Source of the DNA: Fischerella sp. PCC 9605
Lineage (GTDB): Bacteria > Cyanobacteriota > Cyanobacteriia > Cyanobacteriales > Nostocaceae
Assembly: GCF_000517105.1 (NCBI RefSeq)
Contig: NZ_KI912148.1
Span: 62,001-126,000, forward strand
Reading direction: 5' to 3'
Length of the DNA stretch: 64,000 nucleotides
This document shows positions 45,812 through 55,320 of the stretch, one piece after another. A program made the position numbers and the translations under genes. The notes below the pieces were generated by a model. The model did no database searches. It was not told where the DNA came from and saw nothing but the letters and a program-made list of their open reading frames with translations. Within the stretch, counting starts at the first letter, position 1; each line of letters begins with the position of its first letter.

Positions 45812-47578
45812 TCAAAAAGGTGTCCTTGCCTTTAGATGAAAGCTTTCTCCTAACTGTGGATGCTCAAAGTAAAGTTCTCTCGCATGTAGATGTAATCGAC
45901 TTGTGACTGCACGACATCCGTAAAGTTTATCTCCCAAAATGGGTATACCAAGTCCTCTCGCATCAGCAGCATGAACTCTCAATTGATGTGTGCGTCCTGT
46001 TAGTGGCATAAACTCTATACGAGTGTAGTCTTCTTCTCTTGCCAGCACTTGGAAGCGAGTTACACTTGGTTTTCCGTACTGCCAATTAACTTCCTGATAG
46101 GGACGATTCTGAGGATCTCCCCATAATGGCAGTTCAATTACACCTTGATTAATAGTCACACAACCACAAAGTAAAGCTTCATAAACTTTGCGAACTTGCC
46201 GTTGTTGAAACTGCCAACTAAGTTGGCGATAAGTTTGTCGATCGCGAGCTAGTAAGAGAATACCAGATGTTTCTTGATCTAACCGATGCACCGCTGCAAG
46301 CGCCATGCTATCAGGTAACAGCTGACGTAAACGACTGAGGACACTATCTTGGCGATCGCGATAACGACCTGGAACCGATAATAAGCCTGGGGGTTTGTTA
46401 GCGACAATCAGCCATTCGTCTTCATAAAGAAGATCGAATCCCAGCGATCGCACATCATCACCTCCCCTCCCCTTACCTAGGGGAGGGGTTGGGGAGCCAG
46501 CGCGTTGCGGGGGTTCCCCCCGTTGTAGCGACTGGCGTGGTGGGGTTTTTGCAGTCGCGCCTATCTCTGCTATCGGATTGCTTTGAGACAATCCTGACAG
46601 GAGAAATCCCATCAATGGTTGACAACGCTCTGCACAAGCTCCATAGAATTCTCCTTGGATTTTGTCTTGATTAGCAGAGGATGATCCCCACCAAAACTCT
46701 GCCATTGCCAATGGTTTGAAAGCATGTGTTGCCGCATAATGAAGTAACTTTGGAGCACAACATTCTCCTGTGCCAGTAGGCAAACCTTGTGGCATCAATT
46801 GCTGTAGCGATCGCGATTTTCCGAAAAAATTCGTGAGGGAATAAACAGCGTGCATCTGCGCTTGCAGTTGGCGGGACAGTTCTTTACGGCGTTGTTTCAG
46901 TTCCCGCTTTTGTGCATCTGCTGCTGCAATCAACTGCTTGAGCGGTTGTAATGCCTCATCTCGTTGGCGTTTGAATTGCCGTCGTTCAATTCCATCCCGA
47001 CGACTTTCGGCATCGAGTTGTTCAACAGCAGCAGCGAGTGCTTCCCCAGTCAGCGTTTCGCAAAGTATCTGACGTTGTTCGTGTCGTTGCTGTTTGCGAT
47101 CTCGATGGCGATCGCTCATTTCTTGCAGACGTAGTTCAAACTCGCGAGACAGGATTTCGTATTGCTGCCGTTCGCTCAGTTGCTTCAGGTTAATTAACTC
47201 CTGCTTGATAGCGCCCAATTCCGCCAATGTCCGAGCTTCTTCTAACGTTACTTCGTCTCGTCCGGGGATCGGCGGCACCCAACCCTCAACCACACTACAA
47301 CCATTGAGTAATCCAGAGAACGCTTTAAGTACCCGTTGTTCTCCATCAGGCAGTTCAACGAGTAATATTCCATACATCTTGCCTTCACAGGAATAACAGT
47401 CATCAGTGGCGAGGTATCGCATTAAACCATAGGCGATTTCCTCTGCCAAAGCAGTGCGGGGAAGTCTGAGTACTTCGCCAGTTTGCGGACAACGTCCTTC
47501 ATAGTAATAGCTAACAGATGAGTTGGCGCTCCAAGAGTTACAGTTAATGAAATCTGAAAGCGGATGTAGGAATACCAT
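45812..47578 (-). CDS. RluA-family pseudouridine synthase with long N-terminal coiled coil
   Basis: 588 residues. The C-terminal third is a full RluA domain: LIVANKPPGLLSVPG, the catalytic aspartate in HRLDQETSG, PLTGRTHQLRVH and GDKLYG. It isomerises uridine in rRNA or tRNA. The N-terminal 340 residues hold a Cys-containing start (EGRCPQTGEVLRLP, CYSCEG) and a strongly charged coiled coil (about 125-245). Residues of about 345-375 (SLQRGEPPQRAG and PPLGKGRGG) are encoded by palindromic repeat DNA inserted in frame between the two parts. The enzyme probably tolerates this because the insertion falls in a linker. Confidence 0.92.
   Translation of the reverse strand: MVFLHPLSDFINCNSWSANSSVSYYYEGRCPQTGEVLRLPRTALAEEIAYGLMRYLATDDCYSCEGKMYGILLVELPDGEQRVLKAFSGLLNGCSVVEGWVPPIPGRDEVTLEEARTLAELGAIKQELINLKQLSERQQYEILSREFELRLQEMSDRHRDRKQQRHEQRQILCETLTGEALAAAVEQLDAESRRDGIERRQFKRQRDEALQPLKQLIAAADAQKRELKQRRKELSRQLQAQMHAVYSLTNFFGKSRSLQQLMPQGLPTGTGECCAPKLLHYAATHAFKPLAMAEFWWGSSSANQDKIQGEFYGACAERCQPLMGFLLSGLSQSNPIAEIGATAKTPPRQSLQRGEPPQRAGSPTPPLGKGRGGDDVRSLGFDLLYEDEWLIVANKPPGLLSVPGRYRDRQDSVLSRLRQLLPDSMALAAVHRLDQETSGILLLARDRQTYRQLSWQFQQRQVRKVYEALLCGCVTINQGVIELPLWGDPQNRPYQEVNWQYGKPSVTRFQVLAREEDYTRIEFMPLTGRTHQLRVHAADARGLGIPILGDKLYGCRAVTSRLHLHARELYFEHPQLGESFHLKARTPF
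46498..46534. repeat. 37-bp repeat, copy inside the RluA-type gene
   Basis: Identical in inverse orientation to 54590-54626. It contains GGGGGTTCCCCCC, a hairpin core, and is followed on its left by a CCCCTCCCC..GGGGAGGGG palindrome at about 46462-46488. Confidence 0.9.
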
Positions 47579-47688
47579 AAAAGGTATGATTTGAAGTCTG
47601 CTTGATTTGAGCAGGATTGATTTCTTTCTAACACGTTAAGGTAAACATAATATATTTACACTTCTGCTCACTCCAGTGTCACGACAAT

Positions 47689-49131
47689 ATGTGGTCTGAA
47701 CTCACAAAAGCGATCGCTAACATCAACATCCCCGCTGATTGGCTCGGGATCAGAGTAGTAAAAGAAACTTCTTCTCATCGTTATCTTCGCGATGGTTTAC
47801 CCCAAAGTAACGGTAAATCTTCCACCACCGGAGCGATGCTGGAAGTTATGGTTAATGGCTGTATTGGCTATGCTGCTACTAATTCTCTAGAACTTGTGAG
47901 CTTGCAAGACGCCGCTGAACAAGCATATAAACAAGCACTAGCGGCTAGTCAGTGGTGGATACATCCGTTCCAAGCCTCAAGTGAGCGTCCCAAAGTTCTT
48001 GGTCAATATGTTTCCCCATTTCTCGAACCATTGGATGCTCTCAGTGCTGGGGAAATCAACGATTTACTAGTCCGCATCTGCCAAACCTTGAAAGTCTCCG
48101 ATCAAATTGTCCGAACCACAGCCAGTGCTAACGCCAGGGAAAGAGAAACATGGTTTGTTAGCAGCAACGGCTCAGAAGTGTATCAAAAATTCATGTTTTT
48201 CAGCAGCAATTACGGAGCGATCGCCCAAGATGGAGCGATCGTCCAACAGCGCACTAATAACGGTTGGGAAGCAAACTATTACCAAGGTGGAATAGAACTA
48301 TTCAAACAAGAAGACATATGGCAGCAGGTACAGCAAATTGGTGAACAAGCAGTAGAACTATTGACAGCAGACGAATGCCCAACCACACATACTAATCTGG
48401 TCTTGGCACCAGACCAAATGATGCTGCAAATTCATGAAAGTGTCGGACATCCCCTAGAAATTGACAGAATTTTGGGAGATGAGCGCAACTACGCCGGGGG
48501 TAGCTTTGTTAACAAAAGTGATTTTGGGGTTCTAGTATATGGTTCTCCCTTGATGAACATTACCTTTGACCCTACTGTACCTGGTGAATTAGCCAGCTAC
48601 GGTTACGATGACACTGGTGCTGTAGCAACACGAGAATATTTAATCAAAGAGGGTGTGCTGCTGCGCGGTTTGGGCAGTTTGGAAAGTCAAAAAAGAGCTG
48701 GTGTAGCGGGAGTGGCTTGTGCGCGTGCTTGCTCTTGGAATCGACCCGCCATTGACCGGATGGCTAACTTAAATTTAGAACCAGGGAAAGGCTCCTTTGA
48801 AGAAATTATTGCTGACATAGAACACGGCGTCTACATGGAATCCAATCGTTCCTGGTCAATAGACGATCGCCGTTATAAATTTCAATTTGGTTGCGAGTAC
48901 GCTAAATTGATTGAGAACGGTCAGTTAACCAAAACCCTCCGTAATCCCAACTATCGAGCCACTACTCCAGAATTTTGGCACAGCCTAATCAAAGTCGGAA
49001 ACTCCTCTACTTGGGAAATGTACGGCACTCCTTACTGTGGCAAAGGAGAACCAAATCAAGCTATTTGGGTAGGGCATGGTTCACCCGTTTGTGTATTTGC
49101 CAACGTCGAAGTATTCGGTGGCGGCACGTAA
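47689..49131 (+). CDS. tldD: TldD family metallopeptidase
   Basis: 480 residues. The zinc motif HExxxH is present as H249-E250-x3-H254 within HESVGHPLEID, and GSPLMNITFDP and YGYDDTGAVA are typical of TldD. TldD and TldE/PmbA form a heteromer that degrades unfolded or modified peptides; in some bacteria it matures peptide natural products. The partner gene follows after 94 bases. It is cytoplasmic, with no signal peptide. The ATG at 47689 gives the family's usual length. Confidence 0.93.
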   Translation: MWSELTKAIANINIPADWLGIRVVKETSSHRYLRDGLPQSNGKSSTTGAMLEVMVNGCIGYAATNSLELVSLQDAAEQAYKQALAASQWWIHPFQASSERPKVLGQYVSPFLEPLDALSAGEINDLLVRICQTLKVSDQIVRTTASANARERETWFVSSNGSEVYQKFMFFSSNYGAIAQDGAIVQQRTNNGWEANYYQGGIELFKQEDIWQQVQQIGEQAVELLTADECPTTHTNLVLAPDQMMLQIHESVGHPLEIDRILGDERNYAGGSFVNKSDFGVLVYGSPLMNITFDPTVPGELASYGYDDTGAVATREYLIKEGVLLRGLGSLESQKRAGVAGVACARACSWNRPAIDRMANLNLEPGKGSFEEIIADIEHGVYMESNRSWSIDDRRYKFQFGCEYAKLIENGQLTKTLRNPNYRATTPEFWHSLIKVGNSSTWEMYGTPYCGKGEPNQAIWVGHGSPVCVFANVEVFGGGT

Positions 49132-49134
49132 ATA

Positions 49135-49214
49135 ATGATGAATTATGAATTATGAATTATGAAATAGAAATTCTCTTATTTTCATAATTCATAATTTATA
49201 ATTCATAATTCACA
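49135..49214. repeat. STRR array (AATTATG / ATTCATA) forming a hairpin
   Basis: Heptamers ATGAATT in one orientation and ATTCATA in the other make a long inverted arrangement between tldD and its partner. A closely similar array is at 59879-59938. Confidence 0.85.
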
Positions 49215-49225
49215 AAGGAATTTAG

Positions 49226-50572
49226 ATGAAACACGAGGAATTATCTACTTTAGAAGTCAGCTTTAACCAACTGATTGAAACTCTCTTGCTTAAAAAACAA
49301 GCAAGCGAGCAATTTACTGTGAAATTGAATAGCGAACGCAGTCAATTTACTCGTTTTAATCATGCCAAAGTCAGACAAACTGGTATTGTTGCTGATGGCT
49401 GGATTGAACTGACTTTAATGCAAAATCAGCGCAGCAATTTTCGACAGATTCCTTTTACTGGTAATTGGGAAATAGATTGGCAAGTAACATACAAAGCCTT
49501 GCAAGAATTACGCGAAGAAATTTCCTTGCTACCTTTAGATCCTTATTTGGTGTTGCCATCAGGAACTAACACCAGCCGAGAAGTACATACTGGTAATTTA
49601 TTACCTGAAGAAGCAGTAGCACCGACAATTTTGGAATCAGTAAAAGAATTAGATTTTACAGGCTTCTACGCTGGAGGAGTTGTAATTAACGCTTATGCTG
49701 ATTCCAGTGGTCAAAAACACTGGTTTACTACTGATTCTTTTACTTTGGATTACTCTATATTTAACCCTGAAGGACAAGCTGTTAAAGGTATTTTTGCAGG
49801 TAGTGATTGGCATCAACAAGCCTACGCAGCCAAAATAAAAGAAGCTAAAAAACAACTAGAATTACTTTCTCGCTCGGTTAAAAAATTACCACCAGGACAG
49901 TATAAAACTTATTTTGCACCAGCAGCAGTAGCTGATTTATTGACCATGCTTTCTTGGGGAGGTGTAAGTGAAGCTGATTTACAACAAGGAAACAGTGCTT
50001 TAGCTCCTCTATCGCGTCAAGAAAAACAGCTTGCTTCTATATTTAACCTCAAAGAAAACTTTCAGCGGGGATCGGTACCGCGTTTTAATGAGTGGGGAGA
50101 AATGGCAGCACCAGAATTACCAATTATTACACAAGGCACACTAGTAAATACCCTGGTTAATTCTCGCACCGCTAAGGAATATCAAAAAACTGCCAATGGT
50201 GCTAATGGTTCCGAATCCTTGCGTGCACCAGAAGTGAGTCCGGGAAACTTAGCATTTGAAAATATCTTACCCAGATTGAATACAGGATTGTATGTATCAA
50301 ACTTGCATTACCTAAATTGGAGCGATCGCCCCACGGGTAGAATCACAGGTATGACTCGTTATGCCTGTTTTTGGGTAGAAGGTGGCGAAATCGTCGCACC
50401 CATAGAGAATTTGCGCTTTGATGATAGCCTCTATCGCTTCTGGGTAGAAAATCTCCTAGATTTGACCAATTTTCAAGAATTTATCCCCGAAGTTGGAACC
50501 TACGAAAGTCGCCAACTTGGAGGAATTATGGTTCCTGGCATGTTGGTAAAAGACTTTACGTATACGCTGTAG
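49226..50572 (+). CDS. pmbA: TldE/PmbA family protein, partner of TldD
   Basis: 448 residues. It has the fold and landmarks of the PmbA/TldE branch (FTRFNHAKVRQTG near the start, LAFENILPRLNTGLYV and SDRPTGRITGMTRYACFWVEGGEIVAPIENLRF in pieces near the end). It has no HExxxH, as expected for the non-catalytic partner. GGIMVPGMLVKDFTYTL ends the protein. It is predicted to form the TldD/E peptidase complex with the preceding gene. The ATG 49226 follows AAAGGAATTTAG. Confidence 0.88.
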   Translation: MKHEELSTLEVSFNQLIETLLLKKQASEQFTVKLNSERSQFTRFNHAKVRQTGIVADGWIELTLMQNQRSNFRQIPFTGNWEIDWQVTYKALQELREEISLLPLDPYLVLPSGTNTSREVHTGNLLPEEAVAPTILESVKELDFTGFYAGGVVINAYADSSGQKHWFTTDSFTLDYSIFNPEGQAVKGIFAGSDWHQQAYAAKIKEAKKQLELLSRSVKKLPPGQYKTYFAPAAVADLLTMLSWGGVSEADLQQGNSALAPLSRQEKQLASIFNLKENFQRGSVPRFNEWGEMAAPELPIITQGTLVNTLVNSRTAKEYQKTANGANGSESLRAPEVSPGNLAFENILPRLNTGLYVSNLHYLNWSDRPTGRITGMTRYACFWVEGGEIVAPIENLRFDDSLYRFWVENLLDLTNFQEFIPEVGTYESRQLGGIMVPGMLVKDFTYTL

Positions 50573-50919
50573 TATTGCGATCGCCACGTAAAATTTCTAG
50601 TTTTGCTTACAATCAAGACTATTTAGGGAGCGGTTACTCTGCCTCGCTCCCACCGAAAATTTTTGCTCTCAAAGCAGAGGAAGTTTTGCGTTATTAAAAA
50701 GTAAAATAATTAACCAATTGCCTTGATTTTCATTCAGAATTTTTACTTAAAAAACACTGTTTTAAGGTGATTGAACTTAATAATTCTTTTCAGAGAATTT
50801 CCTACTGATACTGGTATATATCAAAGTAAGTTGGAAAACACTGTGGCACAGTTTGGGAATTAGTATACATATTTCGCAACTACTCTGAGTTAACTTTTTA
50901 GACTAAATACACTTGTGTT
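50573..50919. other. Intergenic region with a candidate terminator
   Basis: GGGAGCG and CGCTCCC (50626-50651) form a 7-bp GC stem about 55 bases after the stop codon of the TldE gene, with TTTTT nine bases on. The remainder is AT-rich and featureless. Confidence 0.5.
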
Positions 50920-51477
50920 ATGAAACAAGGCTTATTCAGTCCACTTTTGGCAGAGTTAACAGGATTGTTTGGCATCATCATACTAGTTACATCTACTGTA
51001 ACTGCATTGGTAAATCAGCCTACCTACGCTGTAGATACAATCTTTTTTTGCGGTAAAAGCAAACATCAAGGCAGAACTGTACCTGCAACTTATGTACGCA
51101 CGCAAAGTGGCAGACAGATAATGATGCTACGTTGGGTTTCTGAAAATAGCTTTCCACCACCGTGGACACCACAAATACGCTGTAATGAGGTATCTCGCAG
51201 ATTTCAGCGCAGCTACGATCATGGCACCCTCAGATATATTATTACTGGAATTATCAACAAACAATCAGTAGTGTGTGCTGTTGCACAACAGGGCGATGCG
51301 TGTACAAATAATAACGTGTTATTTACACTCAAACCCGGGACTAAGCCTAGTGCTGTATTAACTAGTTTGTTAGACACTCGTGGTTTGGCTGCTGGTAGAG
51401 TTTTAGATGAAGCTGGGGGCGACGATCTGGTAATTGATGTTGATGCATATATACAAGGGATAGCATCACAAAAGTGA
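50920..51477 (+). CDS. COP23 domain protein
   Basis: 185 residues. The N-terminal membrane or signal segment (about 8-40, LTGLFGIIILVTSTVTALV) ends near TYA-V. The rest matches the cyanobacterial COP23 (circadian oscillating protein) family: FFCGKS, PATYVRT, LRWVS, PQIRCNEVSRRFQ, VVCAVAQQGDACTNNNVLFTLKPG. Cysteines at the family positions probably form disulphides. It precedes two secreted trypsin-TPR genes, an arrangement I recall as common for COP23 in Nostocales; possibly functionally linked. Confidence 0.9.
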   Translation: MKQGLFSPLLAELTGLFGIIILVTSTVTALVNQPTYAVDTIFFCGKSKHQGRTVPATYVRTQSGRQIMMLRWVSENSFPPPWTPQIRCNEVSRRFQRSYDHGTLRYIITGIINKQSVVCAVAQQGDACTNNNVLFTLKPGTKPSAVLTSLLDTRGLAAGRVLDEAGGDDLVIDVDAYIQGIASQK

Positions 51478-51574
51478 AATATTGTTTATCTCGTGAATCA
51501 AAGTGGAAAAACGTCTTTTTTAATACGTGACAAACACCGTTGTTGAGCAAGCGAAAAGCATTTTCGAGGTGTTT

Positions 51575-52924
51575 ATGAAGTTTGATTATGTAATTTCATC
51601 GGCATTAATAGGTGTATCAATGGCGCTGGTGCAGGTACAAGAAGTATTGGCGTTATCTCCACAAGCAGTGAATGAAATTGCCAAACAAGTCACTGTCCGG
51701 ATGGAAATTCTAGGGACTCCAGGTTCGGGTGTGCTAGTCAAACAGGAGGGGAATACTTACATTGTTCTAACTGCGGCTCACGTAGTCAAGAACTCCAAAG
51801 AGGTCTTAAAAAACCCTGATAAATATCAAATTATTACACCAGATGGACAACGTCATGCCGTTACTGAAGTAAAACCACTACCCAATAATCTTGATTTAGC
51901 AGTAGTAAAGTTTATAAGTAATCGCAAGTATAAATGCGTTAAGGTAGGGAATGCAAACGAAAGCTCCATCGGTGCTGCGGTTTATGTATATGGTTTTCCA
52001 AAGGTTCAAGATACAACCAAAAGCCGAACTGGAAAATTTACTCAAGGAAGAATTACTGGTAGCGCCGCCAAAGCAATTGAGCGAGGCTATGCAATAGCGT
52101 ATGATAATTCGACGTTACAAGGTATGAGTGGTGGTGCAGTTCTCAACAACAAAGGAGAGTTGATAGGCATTCACGGAAAAGGAGACAATTCTGGAGAAGC
52201 AACTGATAGCGGTCGTTCCCTCAAAAATCAACGGAATTTTGCTATACCTATCAATACTTTTGTACAGCATTCAGCAAGCGTTGGCATAAATTTGGGTATT
52301 TCTTTACCTGCACAAGTCGCCACAGCATCTAAAAGTGACGACTTCTATATCCAAGCCTTGAATAAGAGTCAGCAAGGTGATTTGCAAGGGGCAATTAATG
52401 ACTTGAGTGAAGCGATTAGATTGAATCCTAAATATACTTTTGCTTATTCCCTACGAGGAAGTGTGCGACAACAACTCAAGGATTATCGGGCTGCAATTAG
52501 CGATTACAGTGAAGCGATTCGCCTTAGCCCCAATACGTATATATTCTATTTATCGCGGGGAACTGCTCGTGCCCTATTACGTGAAGACTTGCCGGAAGCA
52601 GTAGCTGATTTTACTAAGGTGATTGAGCTAGCCACTGAGAACGAGGATGAAGGTGACACCTTGCTTCACGCCTATTCGAGTAGGGGTATAACTCATTTTT
52701 TCCAAAACGAATATCAAGATGCAGTAGCTGACTTAACTCAAGCGCTAAAAATTAATCCCAACTATACCGCAGCGTATCAGATGCGAGGTTATGCCCGTCT
52801 GGGGTTAGGAGACAGAAAGGGAGCTAAAGCTGATTGGCAAAAAGCTGCTGAGTTATTCCAACAAGCAGGTAGAAAAAATGAGTACTTGGAAACGCTGGCT
52901 TTGATTAAAAAGTATCAACTGTAG
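51575..52924 (+). CDS. Secreted trypsin-like serine protease with TPRs
   Basis: 449 residues from the ATG at 51575, five bases after GAGG; a GTG at 51527 lacks a ribosome binding site and would spoil the signal peptide (FDYVISSALIGVSMALV). An S1-type protease domain spans about 38-225 with a full triad: H69 in TAAHVV, D107 in LDLAVV, S185 in GMSGGA. Four TPR units follow (about 258-430). It is probably a periplasmic protease whose TPRs select the substrate. It comes 97 bases after the COP23 gene and 47 bases before its paralogue. Confidence 0.92.
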   Translation: MKFDYVISSALIGVSMALVQVQEVLALSPQAVNEIAKQVTVRMEILGTPGSGVLVKQEGNTYIVLTAAHVVKNSKEVLKNPDKYQIITPDGQRHAVTEVKPLPNNLDLAVVKFISNRKYKCVKVGNANESSIGAAVYVYGFPKVQDTTKSRTGKFTQGRITGSAAKAIERGYAIAYDNSTLQGMSGGAVLNNKGELIGIHGKGDNSGEATDSGRSLKNQRNFAIPINTFVQHSASVGINLGISLPAQVATASKSDDFYIQALNKSQQGDLQGAINDLSEAIRLNPKYTFAYSLRGSVRQQLKDYRAAISDYSEAIRLSPNTYIFYLSRGTARALLREDLPEAVADFTKVIELATENEDEGDTLLHAYSSRGITHFFQNEYQDAVADLTQALKINPNYTAAYQMRGYARLGLGDRKGAKADWQKAAELFQQAGRKNEYLETLALIKKYQL

Positions 52925-52971
52925 CTGATTCAATTACGCAATCTATATCTGATGGGTGAGGTGAAAATTCA

Positions 52972-54252
52972 ATGAAATTACGATTGTGCCTTTACGGATT
53001 GACGACGACTGCTATTATATTCAGTGCAATTGTGGATATTGATCAGTTTTTCCCAGTACCTACATTAGTAAAGACACAAAAAGCGATCGCTGCTCTCGAC
53101 CCTCGTATCATCAGTAATAACGCTAGCTCTATCACAGTACAAATTAACAGTAAAAACAGTCATGGTTGTGGTGTAATTATCAAACGCGAAGGAAATACAT
53201 ACACTGTCTTGACTGCTGCTAATGTTGTAGGAGAAAAATCAGGTAAATATAAAATTACTGCTTCTGATGGAAAATCTTATGAAGCAAAGGATATTAAGCA
53301 ACTTCCGGATAATATAGATTTAGCAGTAGCTAAATTTGTGAGCAATAAAAATTATAAAGTTGCCAAGATAGGAAACTCCGATACCATCAAAAGTAACGAT
53401 AAAGTTTACGTTTTCGGGTTTCCCAAAGCAACAAGTACAACCAAAAAAAGCGTAGAACATTTTGCACCAGGAAAAACAACTGCTAATGCTTCCAATACCT
53501 CAAAATCATTAGAGAATGGTTATGCGTTAATGTACGACAATCAAACATTAGCAGGAATGAATGGTAGTCCAGTATTGAACGAAAACGGTGACTTAATCGC
53601 CATTCACGCTGATAGTAATACAGCAGAGGAAGCGTCAGAAAATCCCAACGTTGCCGTACTCAAAACCACCCGAAATTTTGCTGTACCTATTAATACTTTT
53701 GTGCAACAGTCAAAAACTGTTGGAATTGACCTGCGTATTTCTTTACCTGCAACCGTTGCTACAGCACCTACGGGTGATGAATATTATATTCAGGGTGGGC
53801 AAAAGGAGATTAAAGGTGATTTAAAAGGAGCGATCGCAGATTATAGTAAAGCAATTGAGGTTAATCCACAATATGCTGAAGCTTACAATGATAGAGGTAT
53901 AGCTCGCTTTAAATTGGGTGACAAACAAGGAAGTATCGAGGATTTCAGTCAAGCACTGCGGATGATTTCCATCGGGACTAACGCCCGCTATAATCGCGCT
54001 TATGCTTACTTCCAATTGCAAAATTATCAATCGGCAATTGCTGATTTTAACGAAGTATTACGAATTAATCCCAACAATGCTGATTCCTATATTTACCGGG
54101 GTATTGCCCGTTTGGAATTAAAAGATAAGCAAGGAGGAAAAGCAGACTTGCAAAAAGCTGCGGAGTTATTTAAACAACAAGGAAGGATGGAAGCATATCA
54201 AAAAACACTTGTGATGATGCGCGAACTACAAAAATATCGATTGATAGACTAA
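52972..54252 (+). CDS. Trypsin-TPR paralogue with degenerate catalytic site (pseudo-protease)
   Basis: 426 residues, collinear with the preceding protein (about 40-45% alike by eye). Where the active paralogue has TAAHVV this has TAANVV (N84), and where it has GMSGGA this has GMNGSP (N197); the Asp is kept (D116). Two of three triad residues are therefore gone, both as clean codons (AAT). A signal-like segment lies at 1-45, and three TPR units at about 265-395. The rest of the fold is intact, so it may bind substrate or regulate the active neighbour. Thirty-four in-frame sense codons follow the stop, up to a second TAA at 54355. Confidence 0.88.
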   Translation: MKLRLCLYGLTTTAIIFSAIVDIDQFFPVPTLVKTQKAIAALDPRIISNNASSITVQINSKNSHGCGVIIKREGNTYTVLTAANVVGEKSGKYKITASDGKSYEAKDIKQLPDNIDLAVAKFVSNKNYKVAKIGNSDTIKSNDKVYVFGFPKATSTTKKSVEHFAPGKTTANASNTSKSLENGYALMYDNQTLAGMNGSPVLNENGDLIAIHADSNTAEEASENPNVAVLKTTRNFAVPINTFVQQSKTVGIDLRISLPATVATAPTGDEYYIQGGQKEIKGDLKGAIADYSKAIEVNPQYAEAYNDRGIARFKLGDKQGSIEDFSQALRMISIGTNARYNRAYAYFQLQNYQSAIADFNEVLRINPNNADSYIYRGIARLELKDKQGGKADLQKAAELFKQQGRMEAYQKTLVMMRELQKYRLID

Positions 54253-54413
54253 GATAACAATCTTATAGGAGAAACCCAAGGAGTTAATAGCACTCCAGAA
54301 GCAGCTAACGAACCTTATAAAAAAGCAGGAGAGGCAATAAGTCCTTTGCAACAATAAAGAATATTTGAGGCTTTAATATCCCATTGCCTACACATACAAA
54401 ATCTGGATACGAA

Positions 54414-54477
54414 ATTGCATGTATCAAAGTTGCATTACCTAAATTGGAGCGATCGCCCCTTTACGTATACACTATAG
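54414..54477 (+). pseudogene. Tiny remnant of a TldE/PmbA gene with internal deletion
   Basis: Bases 54418-54459 match the TldE gene near 50290-50330 (GCATGTATCAAA, then TTGCATTACCTAAATTGGAG and GCGATCGCCCC), then jump directly to its last codons (TTTACGTATACACTATAG against TTTACGTATACGCTGTAG). About 220 bases are missing, with the junction at the HIP1 octamer. Confidence 0.75.
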
Positions 54478-54589
54478 AGTGACGATGCACACCAGTGTAC
54501 ACATTCACCAAGCGTAACATTACACAAGCTCCTAGCGAAACTTTCGGCTCAAGACTCTGCGAGCCTCTGCGCTTACCTCTGCGCGACGG

Positions 54590-54626
54590 CAGTCGCTACA
54601 ACGGGGGGAACCCCCGCAACGCGCTG
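54590..54626. repeat. 37-bp repeat, intergenic copy
   Basis: Identical, in the opposite orientation, to 46498-46534 inside the RluA-type gene. Around it lie other repeat words (GAGCCTCTGCGCTTACCTCTGCG), so this gap is repeat debris. Confidence 0.9.
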
Positions 54627-54672
54627 CCTCCCCTCTGCGTTTCAACTCCCTCCTCTTTTACGCAAATACTTT

Positions 54673-55317
54673 CTACAACACCCCCTTAGAACTGGGGATC
54701 ATCCCTGCACGCCGGAGATCGATCTCCACCGCCATCCGCATTGCCCTTGCAAACGCTTTAAACGTCGCCTCAATGATGTGATGGGAATTAATGCCATCTA
54801 ACTGGCGAATGTGCAGCGTCATTTGGCTATTATTCGCTAGCGCCACAAAAAATTCGCGTACTAGTTGGGTGTCATAGGTTCCCACCCGCTGGGTGGGAAT
54901 TTGCAAGCCGTAGCTGAGATGGGGACGTCCAGAAAAGTCTAACGCCACTTGAATTAATGCCTCATCCAGAGGTGCGAGGAAATTACCAAAGCGGACAATA
55001 CCTTTGCGATCGCCCAGTGCTTGGCTAATAGCTTGTCCAAGGGTAATTGCTACATCTTCGTTAGTGTGGTGGTCATCAATATGTAAATCTCCCGTGGCTT
55101 GGATATCCAAGTCAATTAACCCATGAGATGCTATTTGATGCAGCATGTGATCTAAAAACGGAATGCCAGTAGCTGCATTGCAAACCCCTGTACCATCGAG
55201 ATTAATCGTGACTTGTACATCCGTTTCCCCCGTAGTGCGGCGTAAAGAGGCAATACGCGGGGTTTTGGTGGACTGATTGTTGGATGAAGAAAGAGTTTGG
55301 CGATCGCTTATTTGCAT
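54673..55317 (-). CDS. hisB: Imidazoleglycerol-phosphate dehydratase
   Basis: 214 residues. It has the two metal-binding repeats of [20 protein letters not shown] and [18 protein letters not shown], plus the start [16 protein letters not shown]. It dehydrates imidazole glycerol phosphate in histidine biosynthesis. It is monofunctional, without the phosphatase half found in enteric HisB. The N-terminus carries a short Gln/Ser-rich extension of about 25 residues. It is followed on the same strand (upstream) by fabI; other his genes are not nearby, as is usual in cyanobacteria. Confidence 0.96.
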   Translation of the reverse strand: MQISDRQTLSSSNNQSTKTPRIASLRRTTGETDVQVTINLDGTGVCNAATGIPFLDHMLHQIASHGLIDLDIQATGDLHIDDHHTNEDVAITLGQAISQALGDRKGIVRFGNFLAPLDEALIQVALDFSGRPHLSYGLQIPTQRVGTYDTQLVREFFVALANNSQMTLHIRQLDGINSHHIIEATFKAFARAMRMAVEIDLRRAGMIPSSKGVL

Positions 55318-55320
55318 AGG

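Noticed and set aside
54495-54689. 64-codon plus-strand frame before hisB
   Set aside because: It is made of dispersed repeat sequence (the 37-bp repeat and CTCTGCG words).
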